64,000 bases of DNA, from assembly GCF_001028625.1 (NCBI RefSeq), contig NZ_CP011805.1:2589001-2653000 (forward strand), in the 5' to 3' direction. The DNA is from Pelagerythrobacter marensis. GTDB lineage: Bacteria; Pseudomonadota; Alphaproteobacteria; Sphingomonadales; Sphingomonadaceae. Shown piece after piece: positions 8,300 to 15,914 of this stretch. The number at the start of each line of letters is the position of its first letter. Position 1 is the stretch's first letter. The notes under the pieces are model-generated. The model was not told where the DNA came from. It ran no database searches and saw nothing but the letters and a program-made list of their open reading frames with translations. A program made the translations under genes and the position numbers.

Positions 8300-9699
8300 G
8301 CGAGCCGGGGAAGCGGCTGGAGGAGCCGCTGGCCGAACAACTGGCCGACCGCATTCGGGGATCGGTCGTCGGGCGCGCAACGCCCGGCTACGAGCTGCGC
8401 CGGACGGGGCTCGTCTGGAATGGCCGGCCGGCGCAGAATTACCCCGATCTCATCGTTCGCCCGGATACGATCGGGGAAGTTCGCACCGCGATCCGCTTTG
8501 CGCGAGAGCACGGATTGACGGTCTCCGTTCGTGGAAGCGGACACAGCTACAGCGGTGTCTTCCTGCACGATGGCGGTATGCTGCTCGATCTGTCGGGGCT
8601 CGATGACATTGTCCCCGACATCGAAACGCGAACCGTGTCGGTCGGGCCGGGCGCAACGGGCGGCCGCATCGATGCGGCGCTGGCACATCATGGCCTGGCT
8701 TTCCCCGTGGGGCATGGGGCGCAAGTGGGAATCGCGGGATTCCTCCTTGGTGGCGGGATCGGGATCAACGGTGGTGCCTGGGGCGGGATGAGCTGCCACA
8801 GTATCCTCGCCGCCGATATGGTCATGGCCGATGGGCGGCTGGTTCGCGCCAGTGCCGGGGAGAATGCGGACCTGTTCCGGGCCCTGCGCGGGGGCGGCCC
8901 GGGGCTGCCCTTCGTCGTCGTGCGGTTTATCCTGCGCTGTTACCGCCGGCCTAACCATATCGCGCTGGTCAATCGTTTCGTTCGCTTTTCGCAATTGCCG
9001 GACGTGGCGCGCGCGATCGAACGCCTGTCAGACCGCCTCGATTCCCGGCTGCAGGTTATGCTCGCCATCGTCCCTGCGCCGGCGGAACTGGCCCCCCGGT
9101 TGGCGCAGGATGATCACAACCGGCTCGGCGCCCTGACCGCGATTGCCTTTGCCGACGACGCGACCGAGGCAGAGCGGTTGCACGCGCCGTTGGACGGTGA
9201 GCCGGCCTTGCAGGCCGCACTCCATCGCGAAGCTATCGATCCGGCGGGCTTCGACGACATCTTCGCCATGACCGATATGGCGTTGACCGCGCCCAGGGTG
9301 CGCGCGGACAATATCTTCACCGACCGGCTCGGCGAAGCGGTGGCTGCGCTGATGCGGCATCTGCCTGCGGCCCCGTCGCCGGCATGCATCCCGTTGATCG
9401 TCCGGCGCAATTCACCCTCGGTGCGCGACGATGCCGCCTTCTCGATCCGCGGCCGCTTTTCGGTGTCGACTTATGCGCAGGCGGAGGTGGCGGAGGACGA
9501 CCGCCCCACTGCAGCATGGCTCCACCGCCTGTACGACGATCTGTTGCCGATCGCTTCGGGATGCTACGTCAACGAAGTCGATCTGGAGGGGCGGCCCGAA
9601 GCGCTGGAACGCTGCCATTCGCCGGCCGTGCGCGAAGAACTCGCCGCCATTCGCAAGCACCACGATCCCCACCGCCTGTTCCGCGGCCCTGCCGGCTGA
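8296..9699 (+). CDS. FAD-linked oxidase of the VAO/BBE-like family (PCMH fold)
   Basis: 467 residues starting with the GTG at 8296 that overlaps the methyltransferase stop. The N-terminal PCMH FAD domain contains YPDLIVRPDT, then GSGHSYSG with His83 as the expected covalent flavin attachment, and GIAGFLLGGGIG. The Cys that many berberine-bridge-like oxidases use for a second covalent bond is replaced (HGLAFPVGHG where CPxVG is usual), so monocovalent flavin is expected. The C-terminus ends in the typical YVNEVDLEGRPEA and HHDPHRLFRGPAG. Family members oxidise alcohols, amines or dihydro-heterocycles using O2. As last gene of the operon it could carry out an aromatising oxidation; that is inference. 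Confidence 0.82.
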   Translation: MSEPGKRLEEPLAEQLADRIRGSVVGRATPGYELRRTGLVWNGRPAQNYPDLIVRPDTIGEVRTAIRFAREHGLTVSVRGSGHSYSGVFLHDGGMLLDLSGLDDIVPDIETRTVSVGPGATGGRIDAALAHHGLAFPVGHGAQVGIAGFLLGGGIGINGGAWGGMSCHSILAADMVMADGRLVRASAGENADLFRALRGGGPGLPFVVVRFILRCYRRPNHIALVNRFVRFSQLPDVARAIERLSDRLDSRLQVMLAIVPAPAELAPRLAQDDHNRLGALTAIAFADDATEAERLHAPLDGEPALQAALHREAIDPAGFDDIFAMTDMALTAPRVRADNIFTDRLGEAVAALMRHLPAAPSPACIPLIVRRNSPSVRDDAAFSIRGRFSVSTYAQAEVAEDDRPTAAWLHRLYDDLLPIASGCYVNEVDLEGRPEALERCHSPAVREELAAIRKHHDPHRLFRGPAG

Positions 9700-9722
9700 T
9701 CGGAAGATCGATCGCGGCAGCG

Positions 9723-9742
9723 GCACCCGTACGGGCGGGTGC
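9723..9742 (+). terminator. Small stem-loop after the four-gene operon
   Basis: GCACCCG (9723-9729) and CGGGTGC (9736-9742) form a 7-bp stem 24 bp after the oxidase stop. There is no U-run, so it is only a weak terminator candidate. The convergent tRNA gene ends 28 bp further on. Confidence 0.3.
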
Positions 9743-9770
9743 GTTGCGACCGGTCATGCAGAAGATGTTC

Positions 9771-9845
9771 TGGAGCGGGCGAAGAGATTCGAACTCTCGA
9801 CCCCAACCTTGGCAAGGTTGTGCTCTACCCCTGAGCTACGCCCGC
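9771..9845 (-). tRNA. tRNA-Gly (anticodon GCC)
   Basis: Read on the minus strand this is a complete tRNA of 75 bases. The acceptor stem GCGGGCG (5' end at 9845) pairs with CGCCCGC, and there is a D-arm with GTAGCTCAGGGGTAGAGC. The anticodon arm has AACCTTGCCAAGGTT with GCC in the loop, and the T-arm has GAGAGTTCGAATCTC. The CCA end is encoded (9771-9773). It is convergent with the four-gene operon, whose last gene ends 71 bp before the tRNA 3' end; tRNA 3' ends are common island attachment sites. Confidence 0.97.
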
Positions 9846-10021
9846 TCACTGACGTACCCGGCGGCGCATGGCCCCGGTGGGAGGCGGCGCGATTAGCAGC
9901 GGGTGCTGAAGGCTGCAAGGGGAAAATCGCCGCTCGCGCCAGAGTGCACTTCGCTCTTCACAATGCGCGCAAAAGGCCCACATTGGCAGCTTGACCGAAA
10001 GCGTGGCAACGGGAGCGAATC

Positions 10022-10945
10022 TTGGCGAGCATGGGCCTTAATATCGACGAGCAGAAGGCGGTGGACCGGTTCCGTAAGGATGTGGTCGAACCGTCGATGA
10101 CGAAACTCGTCGTCCTCGATTTCTGGGCCGAATGGTGCGGCCCGTGCAAGGCGCTGGCTCCGGTGCTGGAGAAAGTGGCAGCCGAATACGCCGACAAGGG
10201 CGTGATTCTGGCAAAGGTCAACGTGGACGAGGAGCAGTTCATCGCGAGCCAGTTCCAGGTCCGTTCCATCCCCACCGTCTATGCCCTGTTTCAGGGTCAG
10301 CCGGTCGCCGACCTGACCAGCGCCCGCAGCGAATCGCAGTTGAAGCAGACGCTGGATCAGTTGCTGGCCCAGCTGCCGGTGCAGGGCGGCGATGGCGGCG
10401 CGGCGCAGCAGCAGGGGCAGGACGTCGAACAGTTCGTCACCATGGGCGAGCAGGTTCTGGCCGATGGTGATGCCGAGCGTGCTGCGGGCATTTTCGGTCA
10501 GGTGATCGAGATGGTGCCCGACAACGCGGCGGCACACGCGGGCCTCATCCGTGCGCTGGTCGCAGCCGACCGGGTGGAGGAGGCCCAGGCACTGGTGGGC
10601 TCTCTGCCGCCCGCTCTGGCTGAGGACCCGGCGGTGAAGACGGCGAAAAGCGCGCTGGATCTGGCGGGGACTTCGGTTGACGACGGCGAACTGCAAACCC
10701 TGCGCGCGGCCGCAGCGGAAGATCCTGCCGATATGGAAAAGCAGCTCGCCTTTGCAGAAGCTGCCTTTGCTGCGAACAGCCGCGACGAGGCCGCCGATAC
10801 GTTGCTTGCCATGATCGAGCGTGATCGCGAGTGGAACGAAGGTGCGGCGCGGGCCAAGCTGCTCCAGATTTTCGAAGCGGTCGGGCTGGAAGATCCCTGG
10901 GCCGTTGCCACCCGGCGCCGACTGTCGAAAATCCTGTTCGGATGA
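10022..10945 (+). CDS. Thioredoxin-fold co-chaperone, CnoX/YbbN-like
   Basis: 307 residues: an N-terminal thioredoxin domain (FWAEWCGPCKALAPVLEKVA, active site Cys39 and Cys42; cis-Pro in IPTVYALF) joined to an alanine-rich, TPR-like helical C-terminus (ADGDAERAAGIFGQVIEMVPDNAAAHAGLIRAL and following). E. coli YbbN/CnoX has this arrangement and combines holdase activity with redox protection of chaperonin clients. Here the CGPC active site is complete; E. coli CnoX has a non-canonical one. Two starts are possible. The TTG at 10022 has GGGAG six bases upstream, while the ATG at 10031 sits 15 bases away; the TTG is slightly favoured. The following LON-domain gene begins 25 bp after the stop. 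Confidence 0.85.
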   Translation: MASMGLNIDEQKAVDRFRKDVVEPSMTKLVVLDFWAEWCGPCKALAPVLEKVAAEYADKGVILAKVNVDEEQFIASQFQVRSIPTVYALFQGQPVADLTSARSESQLKQTLDQLLAQLPVQGGDGGAAQQQGQDVEQFVTMGEQVLADGDAERAAGIFGQVIEMVPDNAAAHAGLIRALVAADRVEEAQALVGSLPPALAEDPAVKTAKSALDLAGTSVDDGELQTLRAAAAEDPADMEKQLAFAEAAFAANSRDEAADTLLAMIERDREWNEGAARAKLLQIFEAVGLEDPWAVATRRRLSKILFG

Positions 10946-10970
10946 TCGGGATGCAGCGCCTTTGCAGCGG

Positions 10971-11594
10971 ATGGGTTTGCGGGTGAGCACCCGGCTTTCG
11001 ATCTTTCCCCTGCCCGGCGTCATCCTGTTCCCCGGGCTACAGTTGCCGCTGCACGTGTTCGAGCCGCGCTATCGCGCGCTGGTGAGCGATGCCCTGGCAC
11101 GCGACCGGCGGATCGCGATGATCCAGCCGCAGCGCGCGGCGGAAGGCGCGCCGTTGTTCGCGGTGGGGTGCGTGGGGCGGATCGGCGAAGTCGAGGCGCT
11201 GGACGATGGGCGGTACAACATCGTTCTGGAGGGGGAGGCACGCTTTCGCCTGGTCCGCGAGCTGGAGACGACGACTGCCTTTCGCCAGATCGATGCGACC
11301 TTGATCGAAGACCGCGACGACGAAGTTCTCAGCAGTGTGGAGCGCGCCGGGTTCGAGGCCGAAGCACGGCGCTTCGCCGATGCTCAAGGCTATAGCGTGG
11401 ATTGGGATTCGGTCGCGCGGCTCGACGATATGGCGCTGATCAACGGTGTCAGCCAGATCGCGCCCTTCGATCCGGCGTCCAAACAGGCTTTGCTCGAAGC
11501 GTCCGACCTGAGCGAACGGTGCGAGCTGCTGATCCAGCTCATGCAGTTCTTCGGCTTCCGCGACGGTGACGAGGAGCGTGTGACGCTCCAGTAA
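10971..11594 (+). CDS. LON N-terminal (substrate-binding) domain protein, peptidase S16-like
   Basis: About 207 residues consisting only of the PUA-like LON substrate-binding domain: STRLSIFPLPGVILFPGLQLPLHVFEPRYRALV at the start, then GCVGRIGEVEALDDGRYNIVLEGEARFRL. No AAA+ or Ser-Lys protease domain follows, so this is a stand-alone LonN protein and not the protease. It directly follows the cnoX-like gene, which is a common pairing in alphaproteobacteria as I recall. The start is ambiguous: the ATG at 10971 or the GTG at 10983, neither with a strong ribosome-binding site. It is convergent with marC. Confidence 0.85.
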   Translation: MGLRVSTRLSIFPLPGVILFPGLQLPLHVFEPRYRALVSDALARDRRIAMIQPQRAAEGAPLFAVGCVGRIGEVEALDDGRYNIVLEGEARFRLVRELETTTAFRQIDATLIEDRDDEVLSSVERAGFEAEARRFADAQGYSVDWDSVARLDDMALINGVSQIAPFDPASKQALLEASDLSERCELLIQLMQFFGFRDGDEERVTLQ

Positions 11595-11604
11595 CGGCGC
11601 GGCG

Positions 11605-12225
11605 TCAGAAGAACGCCCCGCGCAACCCGTCGATCACGTACTGCGCGGCTAGCGCGGCCAGAAGAACGCCCAGAAGGCGCGTGATCACTGCTTCCACCCG
11701 TGCGCCGAAGAAGCGCATCAACGGGCCTGCGGCGAGGAAGGCGAGCAGGGTCAGGGCCAAGACCAGCAGCAGCGCCCCCAGAACGACCAGCGTTTGTTCG
11801 GTTCTCTCCGCCTCGTTCATCAGCAGCATGATCGCGGCGATCGCGCCGGGGCCGGCCAGCATGGGCATGGCCATCGGGAAGACCGAGACGTCCTCAATCT
11901 CCGGCGTGGCGGCGACCTTCTCCGCGCGTTCCTCGCGCCGCTGGGTGCGTTTCTCGAATACCATTTCGAACGCGATCCAGAACAGCATCAGCCCGCCGGC
12001 GATGCGGAAACTGTCCAGCTCGATATGGAGCGCGCCGAGCAATTCCTGCCCGAACAGGGCGAAGACCAGCAGGATCGCCAGCGCGATCATGCAGGCGCGG
12101 ATCGCCATGGCGCGCGCCTGCGCGGCGGTCGCGCCTTTGGTCAGCCCGGCATAGATCGGCGCGCAGCCGGGCGGATCGATCACCACGAAAAGCGTGATGA
12201 AGGCGGAAATGAAGAGTTCGACCAT
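11605..12225 (-). CDS. MarC/UPF0056 family integral membrane protein
   Basis: 206 residues with six predicted hydrophobic helices. It opens with ELFISAFITLFVVIDPPGCAPIYAGLT and has the repeated membrane halves typical of MarC (FPMAMPMLAGPGAIAAIMLLM in the second half). A charged cytoplasmic stretch (EKRTQRREERAEKVAA) links the halves. The family's transport function is unclear; the old link to multiple antibiotic resistance was not upheld for E. coli MarC. The 3' end faces the LON gene 10 bp away. It starts 6 bp after the upstream lipoprotein gene, so it is likely the last gene of a folD-lipoprotein-marC transcript. Confidence 0.85.
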   Translation of the reverse strand: MVELFISAFITLFVVIDPPGCAPIYAGLTKGATAAQARAMAIRACMIALAILLVFALFGQELLGALHIELDSFRIAGGLMLFWIAFEMVFEKRTQRREERAEKVAATPEIEDVSVFPMAMPMLAGPGAIAAIMLLMNEAERTEQTLVVLGALLLVLALTLLAFLAAGPLMRFFGARVEAVITRLLGVLLAALAAQYVIDGLRGAFF

Positions 12226-12231
12226 AACGTA

Positions 12232-12972
12232 TCAATCTCCGGCCGGTGCGGCGACTTCGCTGCGCAGCACCTCTTCCATCGTGTCGCCCTTGCGCAGGAA
12301 AACCGATACCACGCGCGAGCGATCGGGCGCGACCCGATAGCGGTAAACGAGCGTCCGGTCGCGCGATTCGCCGTAGCCGTCGGCAAGGCCAAGGCCCGCA
12401 GCCTCTGCGCCCGCATCCCTGTCCGCCTGGGCCGCAGCGAACGCAGCCGGCTGGCCGTCCGGCGCGCAATCGGCCACCTGGGTGCGGATAATATCGGGCT
12501 CCGTCAGCGGTTCGGCCAGATCATCCCCCTGATCCAGCAGCCAGCGATGCTCTTCCTCGTCGCCGGGGCGCCCGCGCCGTTCCCACACCGTGGTGTAATA
12601 GCCGGTGGTGCCATCGGGGCGCTGCCAGGCGCCGCGGGTGACCGAAAGCGATCCGTCGCAGCTCGACCAGAGCTGGTGCGGCTGCCATTGCACCGGCTGT
12701 GCCGGATCATCGCGCCGCGAGAGCCATTTTCGCGCCTCGACCGCTTCGGGCACGAACATCACCGCATTGTCCGCCGCGAACTTGCGGAACGCCGTCCACT
12801 GGCCTTTCTCACGCGCCTCGCGCGCGAAAGCCAGTTCGGTCGCGATCACGGCGCTCGGGTTGGCCTGCGGTTTCAGCGAGCGGTAGAAACGATCACGCGC
12901 GCTGCCGCCCGGCCCGCCCGCGCATCCGGCGAGCAGCAGAGCAAGGCACAGGGCGGCGGCGAAGGTCCTCAT
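12232..12972 (-). CDS. Predicted lipoprotein of unknown function
   Basis: 246 residues with a lipoprotein signal peptide (ALCLALLLAGC, Cys17 as the lipidated residue) and a soluble domain of unknown fold rich in Trp and Arg (WLSRRDDPAQPVQWQPHQLWSSCDG). The middle part describes a domain with conserved-looking YYTTVWERR and HRWLLDQGD blocks. I do not recognise a characterised family; similar proteins occur in Sphingomonadales as I recall. Its start overlaps the stop of folD by 4 bp (ATGA), so it is translationally coupled to folD. Confidence 0.7.
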   Translation of the reverse strand: MRTFAAALCLALLLAGCAGGPGGSARDRFYRSLKPQANPSAVIATELAFAREAREKGQWTAFRKFAADNAVMFVPEAVEARKWLSRRDDPAQPVQWQPHQLWSSCDGSLSVTRGAWQRPDGTTGYYTTVWERRGRPGDEEEHRWLLDQGDDLAEPLTEPDIIRTQVADCAPDGQPAAFAAAQADRDAGAEAAGLGLADGYGESRDRTLVYRYRVAPDRSRVVSVFLRKGDTMEEVLRSEVAAPAGD

Positions 12973-13865
12973 ATCGCGTCTTCGGACAGGGCGATCCCTG
13001 CGTTGCGATGCGCGGCGACCAGCGTATTGCGCAGCAGAACCGCGATCGTCATCGGCCCGACACCGCCGGGAACCGGGGTAATGGCGCCGGCGACTTCGCG
13101 CGCCTCGCCAAAAGCGACGTCGCCCACCAGCCGCCCCTTGTTCGCGCCGGGTTCGGGCGCCAGGCGGTTGATGCCCACGTCGATCACGGTGGCGCCGGGC
13201 TTGATCCAGTCCGCCCTGACCATTTCCGCCCGGCCGACCGCGGCGACCAGAATATCGGCCCGGCGGACCACTTCGGCCAGATCTTTCGTCCGGCTGTGCG
13301 CGATGGTGACGGTGGCATTGGCATCGAGCAGCAGTTGCGCCATCGGCTTGCCCACGATGTTGGAACGCCCGATGACGACCGCGTTCAGTCCCGAAAGGTC
13401 GCCCAGCCGGTCGGTCAGAAGCATCATGCAGCCTAGCGGCGTGCAGGGGACGAAGCCGCTTTGGCCGACCGCAAGCCGTCCGGCATTGGTGACATGGAAC
13501 CCGTCCACATCCTTGTTCGGGTCGATCGCGGCGATCACCGCCTGCTCGTCGATATGCGCGGGCAGCGGCAGTTGCACCAGAATGCCATCGACGGTGGAAT
13601 CCGCGTTGAGGCGCGCGACGAGCGCGAGCAATTCGCCTTCACTCGTGCTTTCGGGCAGGCGGTGTTCGAAACTGGCCATGTTCGCGGCAAGGGTCGCCTT
13701 GCCCTTGCTGCCGACATAGACCTGGCTCGCCGGGTCGTCCCCCACCAGCACCACGGCCAGCCCGGCCTTGCGGCCAGCCTTCGCCGCAAAGTCGGCGGCC
13801 AGCACGCCCACCTTCTCGCGCAGTTGCGCGGCGAAGGCTTTGCCGTCGATGATCTCGCCCGCCAT
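12969..13865 (-). CDS. folD: Bifunctional methylenetetrahydrofolate dehydrogenase/cyclohydrolase FolD
   Basis: 298 residues, normal for FolD. Signatures visible are YVGSKGKA (with the active-site Tyr and Lys), DGILVQLPLPAHID, the KDVDGFH motif, GRLAVG and PCTPLGC in the active site, and the dinucleotide-binding VVIGRSNIVGKPMA, followed by PVPGGVGPMT near the C-terminus. FolD interconverts 5,10-methylene- and 10-formyl-tetrahydrofolate in the cytoplasm. It follows the yggT-like gene with no gap and overlaps the lipoprotein gene, suggesting a yggT-folD-lipoprotein-marC operon. Confidence 0.96.
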   Translation of the reverse strand: MAGEIIDGKAFAAQLREKVGVLAADFAAKAGRKAGLAVVLVGDDPASQVYVGSKGKATLAANMASFEHRLPESTSEGELLALVARLNADSTVDGILVQLPLPAHIDEQAVIAAIDPNKDVDGFHVTNAGRLAVGQSGFVPCTPLGCMMLLTDRLGDLSGLNAVVIGRSNIVGKPMAQLLLDANATVTIAHSRTKDLAEVVRRADILVAAVGRAEMVRADWIKPGATVIDVGINRLAPEPGANKGRLVGDVAFGEAREVAGAITPVPGGVGPMTIAVLLRNTLVAAHRNAGIALSEDAI

Positions 13866-14150
13866 TTACTGGCCGTATGTCGCGTAGAGCAGAACGCGCA
13901 TCAGGATCTGCAGGCCGATGATCAGCACCAGGGGCGAGAAGTCGATTGCCCCGGTTCGCGGCAGGATCCGCCGGATCGGCGCGAGCACTGGTTCGAGCAG
14001 CGAATTGATCGAGTTGTAAATCTGCATGAGGAATTCGTTGCGCGCGTTGACCACGTTGAACGCGAACAGCAGGCCGATGATGAACTGGATGATGACCAGC
14101 ATCACCACGACATTGATCAACATGCCGACGATATCGATGATGAGACCCAC
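13866..14150 (-). CDS. YggT family membrane protein
   Basis: 94 residues with two hydrophobic segments (about 4-30 and 75-92) separated by ARNEFLMQIYNSINSLLEPVLAPIRRILPRTG, whose PVLAPIRRILP is the hallmark of YggT proteins. Members are small inner-membrane proteins. Some work links them to osmotic shock or septum positioning, but biochemical function is not settled. The stop abuts the folD start, and argB lies upstream on the same strand across a 102-bp gap that contains a short inverted repeat (14171-14189). Confidence 0.88.
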   Translation of the reverse strand: MGLIIDIVGMLINVVVMLVIIQFIIGLLFAFNVVNARNEFLMQIYNSINSLLEPVLAPIRRILPRTGAIDFSPLVLIIGLQILMRVLLYATYGQ

Positions 14151-14252
14151 GAATTGTCCTTTCCTGACGCAGGGCGGGTGAGCCGCCCTCCTACGCTTTT
14201 CCGGCCCGCTGTATCAACCGCGCGATACGCCGGCTGCGACCTCGTGCGGAGT

Positions 14253-15152
14253 TCATTCGGCCCGGATCAGCGTTCCTGCACCCCGAGCGGTGAAGAATTC
14301 GAGCAGCATGGCATGGGAAACGCGCCCGTCGAGCACGACCGCCGCCTCGCACCCTGCCTCGACCGCGTGAACGCAGGTTTCGAGCTTGGGAATCATCCCG
14401 CCGCCGATCGTGCCATCTGCGCGCAGGCGTTCGATATCGGCGGGAATCAGATCGGTCAGCAGTTTGCCCTGCTTGTCCAGCACCCCGGCCACGTCGGTCA
14501 GCAGGAACAGCCGCGCCGCGCCCAGCGCGGAAGCGATCGCGCCGGCCATCGTGTCGGCATTGATATTGTAAGTGTGACCGTCCGCCCCGGCGCCGATCGG
14601 CGCCACGATCGGGATCATGCCGGCGGCCACTGCGGTGTCGATGATCGTGGTGTCGACCGCGCACGGTTCTCCCACGAAACCCAGATCGATGGCCTGTTCG
14701 ATATTGCTGCCCGGGTCCTTGGCCGTGCGCTGGACCTTGCTCGCGGTTACCAGGCCACCATCCTTGCCCGAAATGCCGATCGCCTTCCCGCCCGCCTGGC
14801 TGATCCAGCCGACCAGTTCCTTGTTGATCGCACCCGACAGGACCATTTCGGCGATCTGCGCGGTTTCCTTGTCGGTCACGCGCAGCCCGTCGACGAATGT
14901 GCTTTCGACGCCCAGCTTCTTCAGCATCGCGCCGATCTGCGGCCCGCCGCCATGGACGACGACCGGGTTGATCCCCACGGCCTTGAGCAGGACGATATCT
15001 TCGGCAAAGTCGCGCGCCGCAGCCGGATCGCCCATTGCATGGCCACCGTATTTGACGACGAACGTGCGGCCGGCATAGCGCTGGAAGTAGGGCAGCGCCT
15101 CGATCAGCACCTGCGCCTTGGCAATCGTCGCCGTTTCGTTGCTGCCGCTCAT
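14253..15152 (-). CDS. argB: Acetylglutamate kinase
   Basis: 299 residues, the usual length. It is an amino-acid kinase fold: VVKYGGHAMGD (N-terminal Lys and glycine loop), NPVVVHGGGPQIGAMLKKLG (phosphate and substrate binding), VDGLRVTD, and NINADTMAGAIASALGA. It phosphorylates N-acetyl-L-glutamate in the second step of arginine biosynthesis. KDGGLVTASKVQ and the ALPYFQRYAG N-terminal helix fit the arginine-sensitive hexameric type; feedback inhibition is therefore likely but inferred. No other arg gene is adjacent. Confidence 0.95.
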   Translation of the reverse strand: MSGSNETATIAKAQVLIEALPYFQRYAGRTFVVKYGGHAMGDPAAARDFAEDIVLLKAVGINPVVVHGGGPQIGAMLKKLGVESTFVDGLRVTDKETAQIAEMVLSGAINKELVGWISQAGGKAIGISGKDGGLVTASKVQRTAKDPGSNIEQAIDLGFVGEPCAVDTTIIDTAVAAGMIPIVAPIGAGADGHTYNINADTMAGAIASALGAARLFLLTDVAGVLDKQGKLLTDLIPADIERLRADGTIGGGMIPKLETCVHAVEAGCEAAVVLDGRVSHAMLLEFFTARGAGTLIRAE

Positions 15153-15365
15153 CGTCTCGAATTCTCCTGCGTCTGGCCGCGCCGGGCGCTTAGCGGCTGC
15201 GCGCGAGGGTGGAAAGCATCATCGTCCGGCCGTGGTCTTGCATAAACCGCCGATTAACGCGTTCGGCCTGGCGACAGCCGGGGGCGGGGCACCGCATTTC
15301 GGGGAGCGTTTGCGAAGGCCGGGCGTCTGAGTTGTCCATATCCAGCAAAGAAGGATGGATGGACC

Positions 15366-15758
15366 ATGAAGAAGATGCTTTCCCTTTCGCTCGCCCTTGC
15401 CATCGGCACCACCGGTACGCTGGCCCATGCCCAGATCGTAGGGGAGACCGCTGGCACGCTGGGCGGTGCTGTCGGCCCCGTAACGGGTGATGTCGAAGTC
15501 GACGCCGATGCGGATATCGACCCGGTCGATGGCGCAATCGAACCCGCGACCGATGGGGTGCGCGATACGCTCGACCAGACGCGCGATACCGTTGAGGACA
15601 CCAGGCAGGACGCCTACGACCGGATCGACGATGCGGCAGATATCGAAACTTCGGCCGCCGCCGAGGTTGAAGCTGATGCGGAGGCCGCCGACACTGCGAT
15701 TTCGACCGACGCGGATGCGGATGCGGATGTGGAAGTTGAAGCCGATCCCGAACTCTGA
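15366..15758 (+). CDS. Secreted acidic Asp/Ala-rich protein, function unknown
   Basis: 130 residues. A signal peptide of about 22 residues (MKKMLSLSLALAIGTTGTLAHA) precedes a low-complexity acidic mature part with repeated VEADAEAAD and DADADADVEVEAD blocks and a central Asp/Arg-rich helix (DTLDQTRDTVEDTRQDAYDRIDD). There are no Cys residues. AAGGA at 15349-15353 supports the start. Such chains are probably disordered in the periplasm or outside the cell and could bind divalent cations, but no function is known. The upstream gap (15153-15365) holds no other recognisable feature. Confidence 0.65.
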   Translation: MKKMLSLSLALAIGTTGTLAHAQIVGETAGTLGGAVGPVTGDVEVDADADIDPVDGAIEPATDGVRDTLDQTRDTVEDTRQDAYDRIDDAADIETSAAAEVEADAEAADTAISTDADADADVEVEADPEL

Positions 15759-15822
15759 TTGGCTCCGCCGTTTGGCGACCTCGGCCGCGAGGCGCCCGGC
15801 GAACGCAGTATTGCGATAAGGG

Positions 15823-15848
15823 AAGGGCGGTGCCGCGGCATCGCCCTT
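15823..15848 (+). terminator. Stem-loop between acidic protein and MaoC genes
   Basis: AAGGGCG-TGCC arms (15823-15834) pair with GGCA-CGCCCTT (15837-15848), with one internal mismatch. It lies 65 bp after the acidic-protein stop and before the convergent maoC-like gene end at 15915. It is followed by CTTCGTT, a weak U-tract, and could act in both directions. Confidence 0.5.
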
Positions 15849-15914
15849 CTTCGTTGGGCGGGTCTCGGGAGCGGGCCCCGGGAGCAGGCCTGGGTCAAGC
15901 TGGCGCCTGGCGTA

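Noticed and set aside
10971..11594. The LON-domain protein as the ATP-dependent Lon protease.
   Set aside because: Only the N-terminal substrate-binding domain is present, followed by a stop and the convergent marC gene. No ATPase or protease domain exists in any frame.
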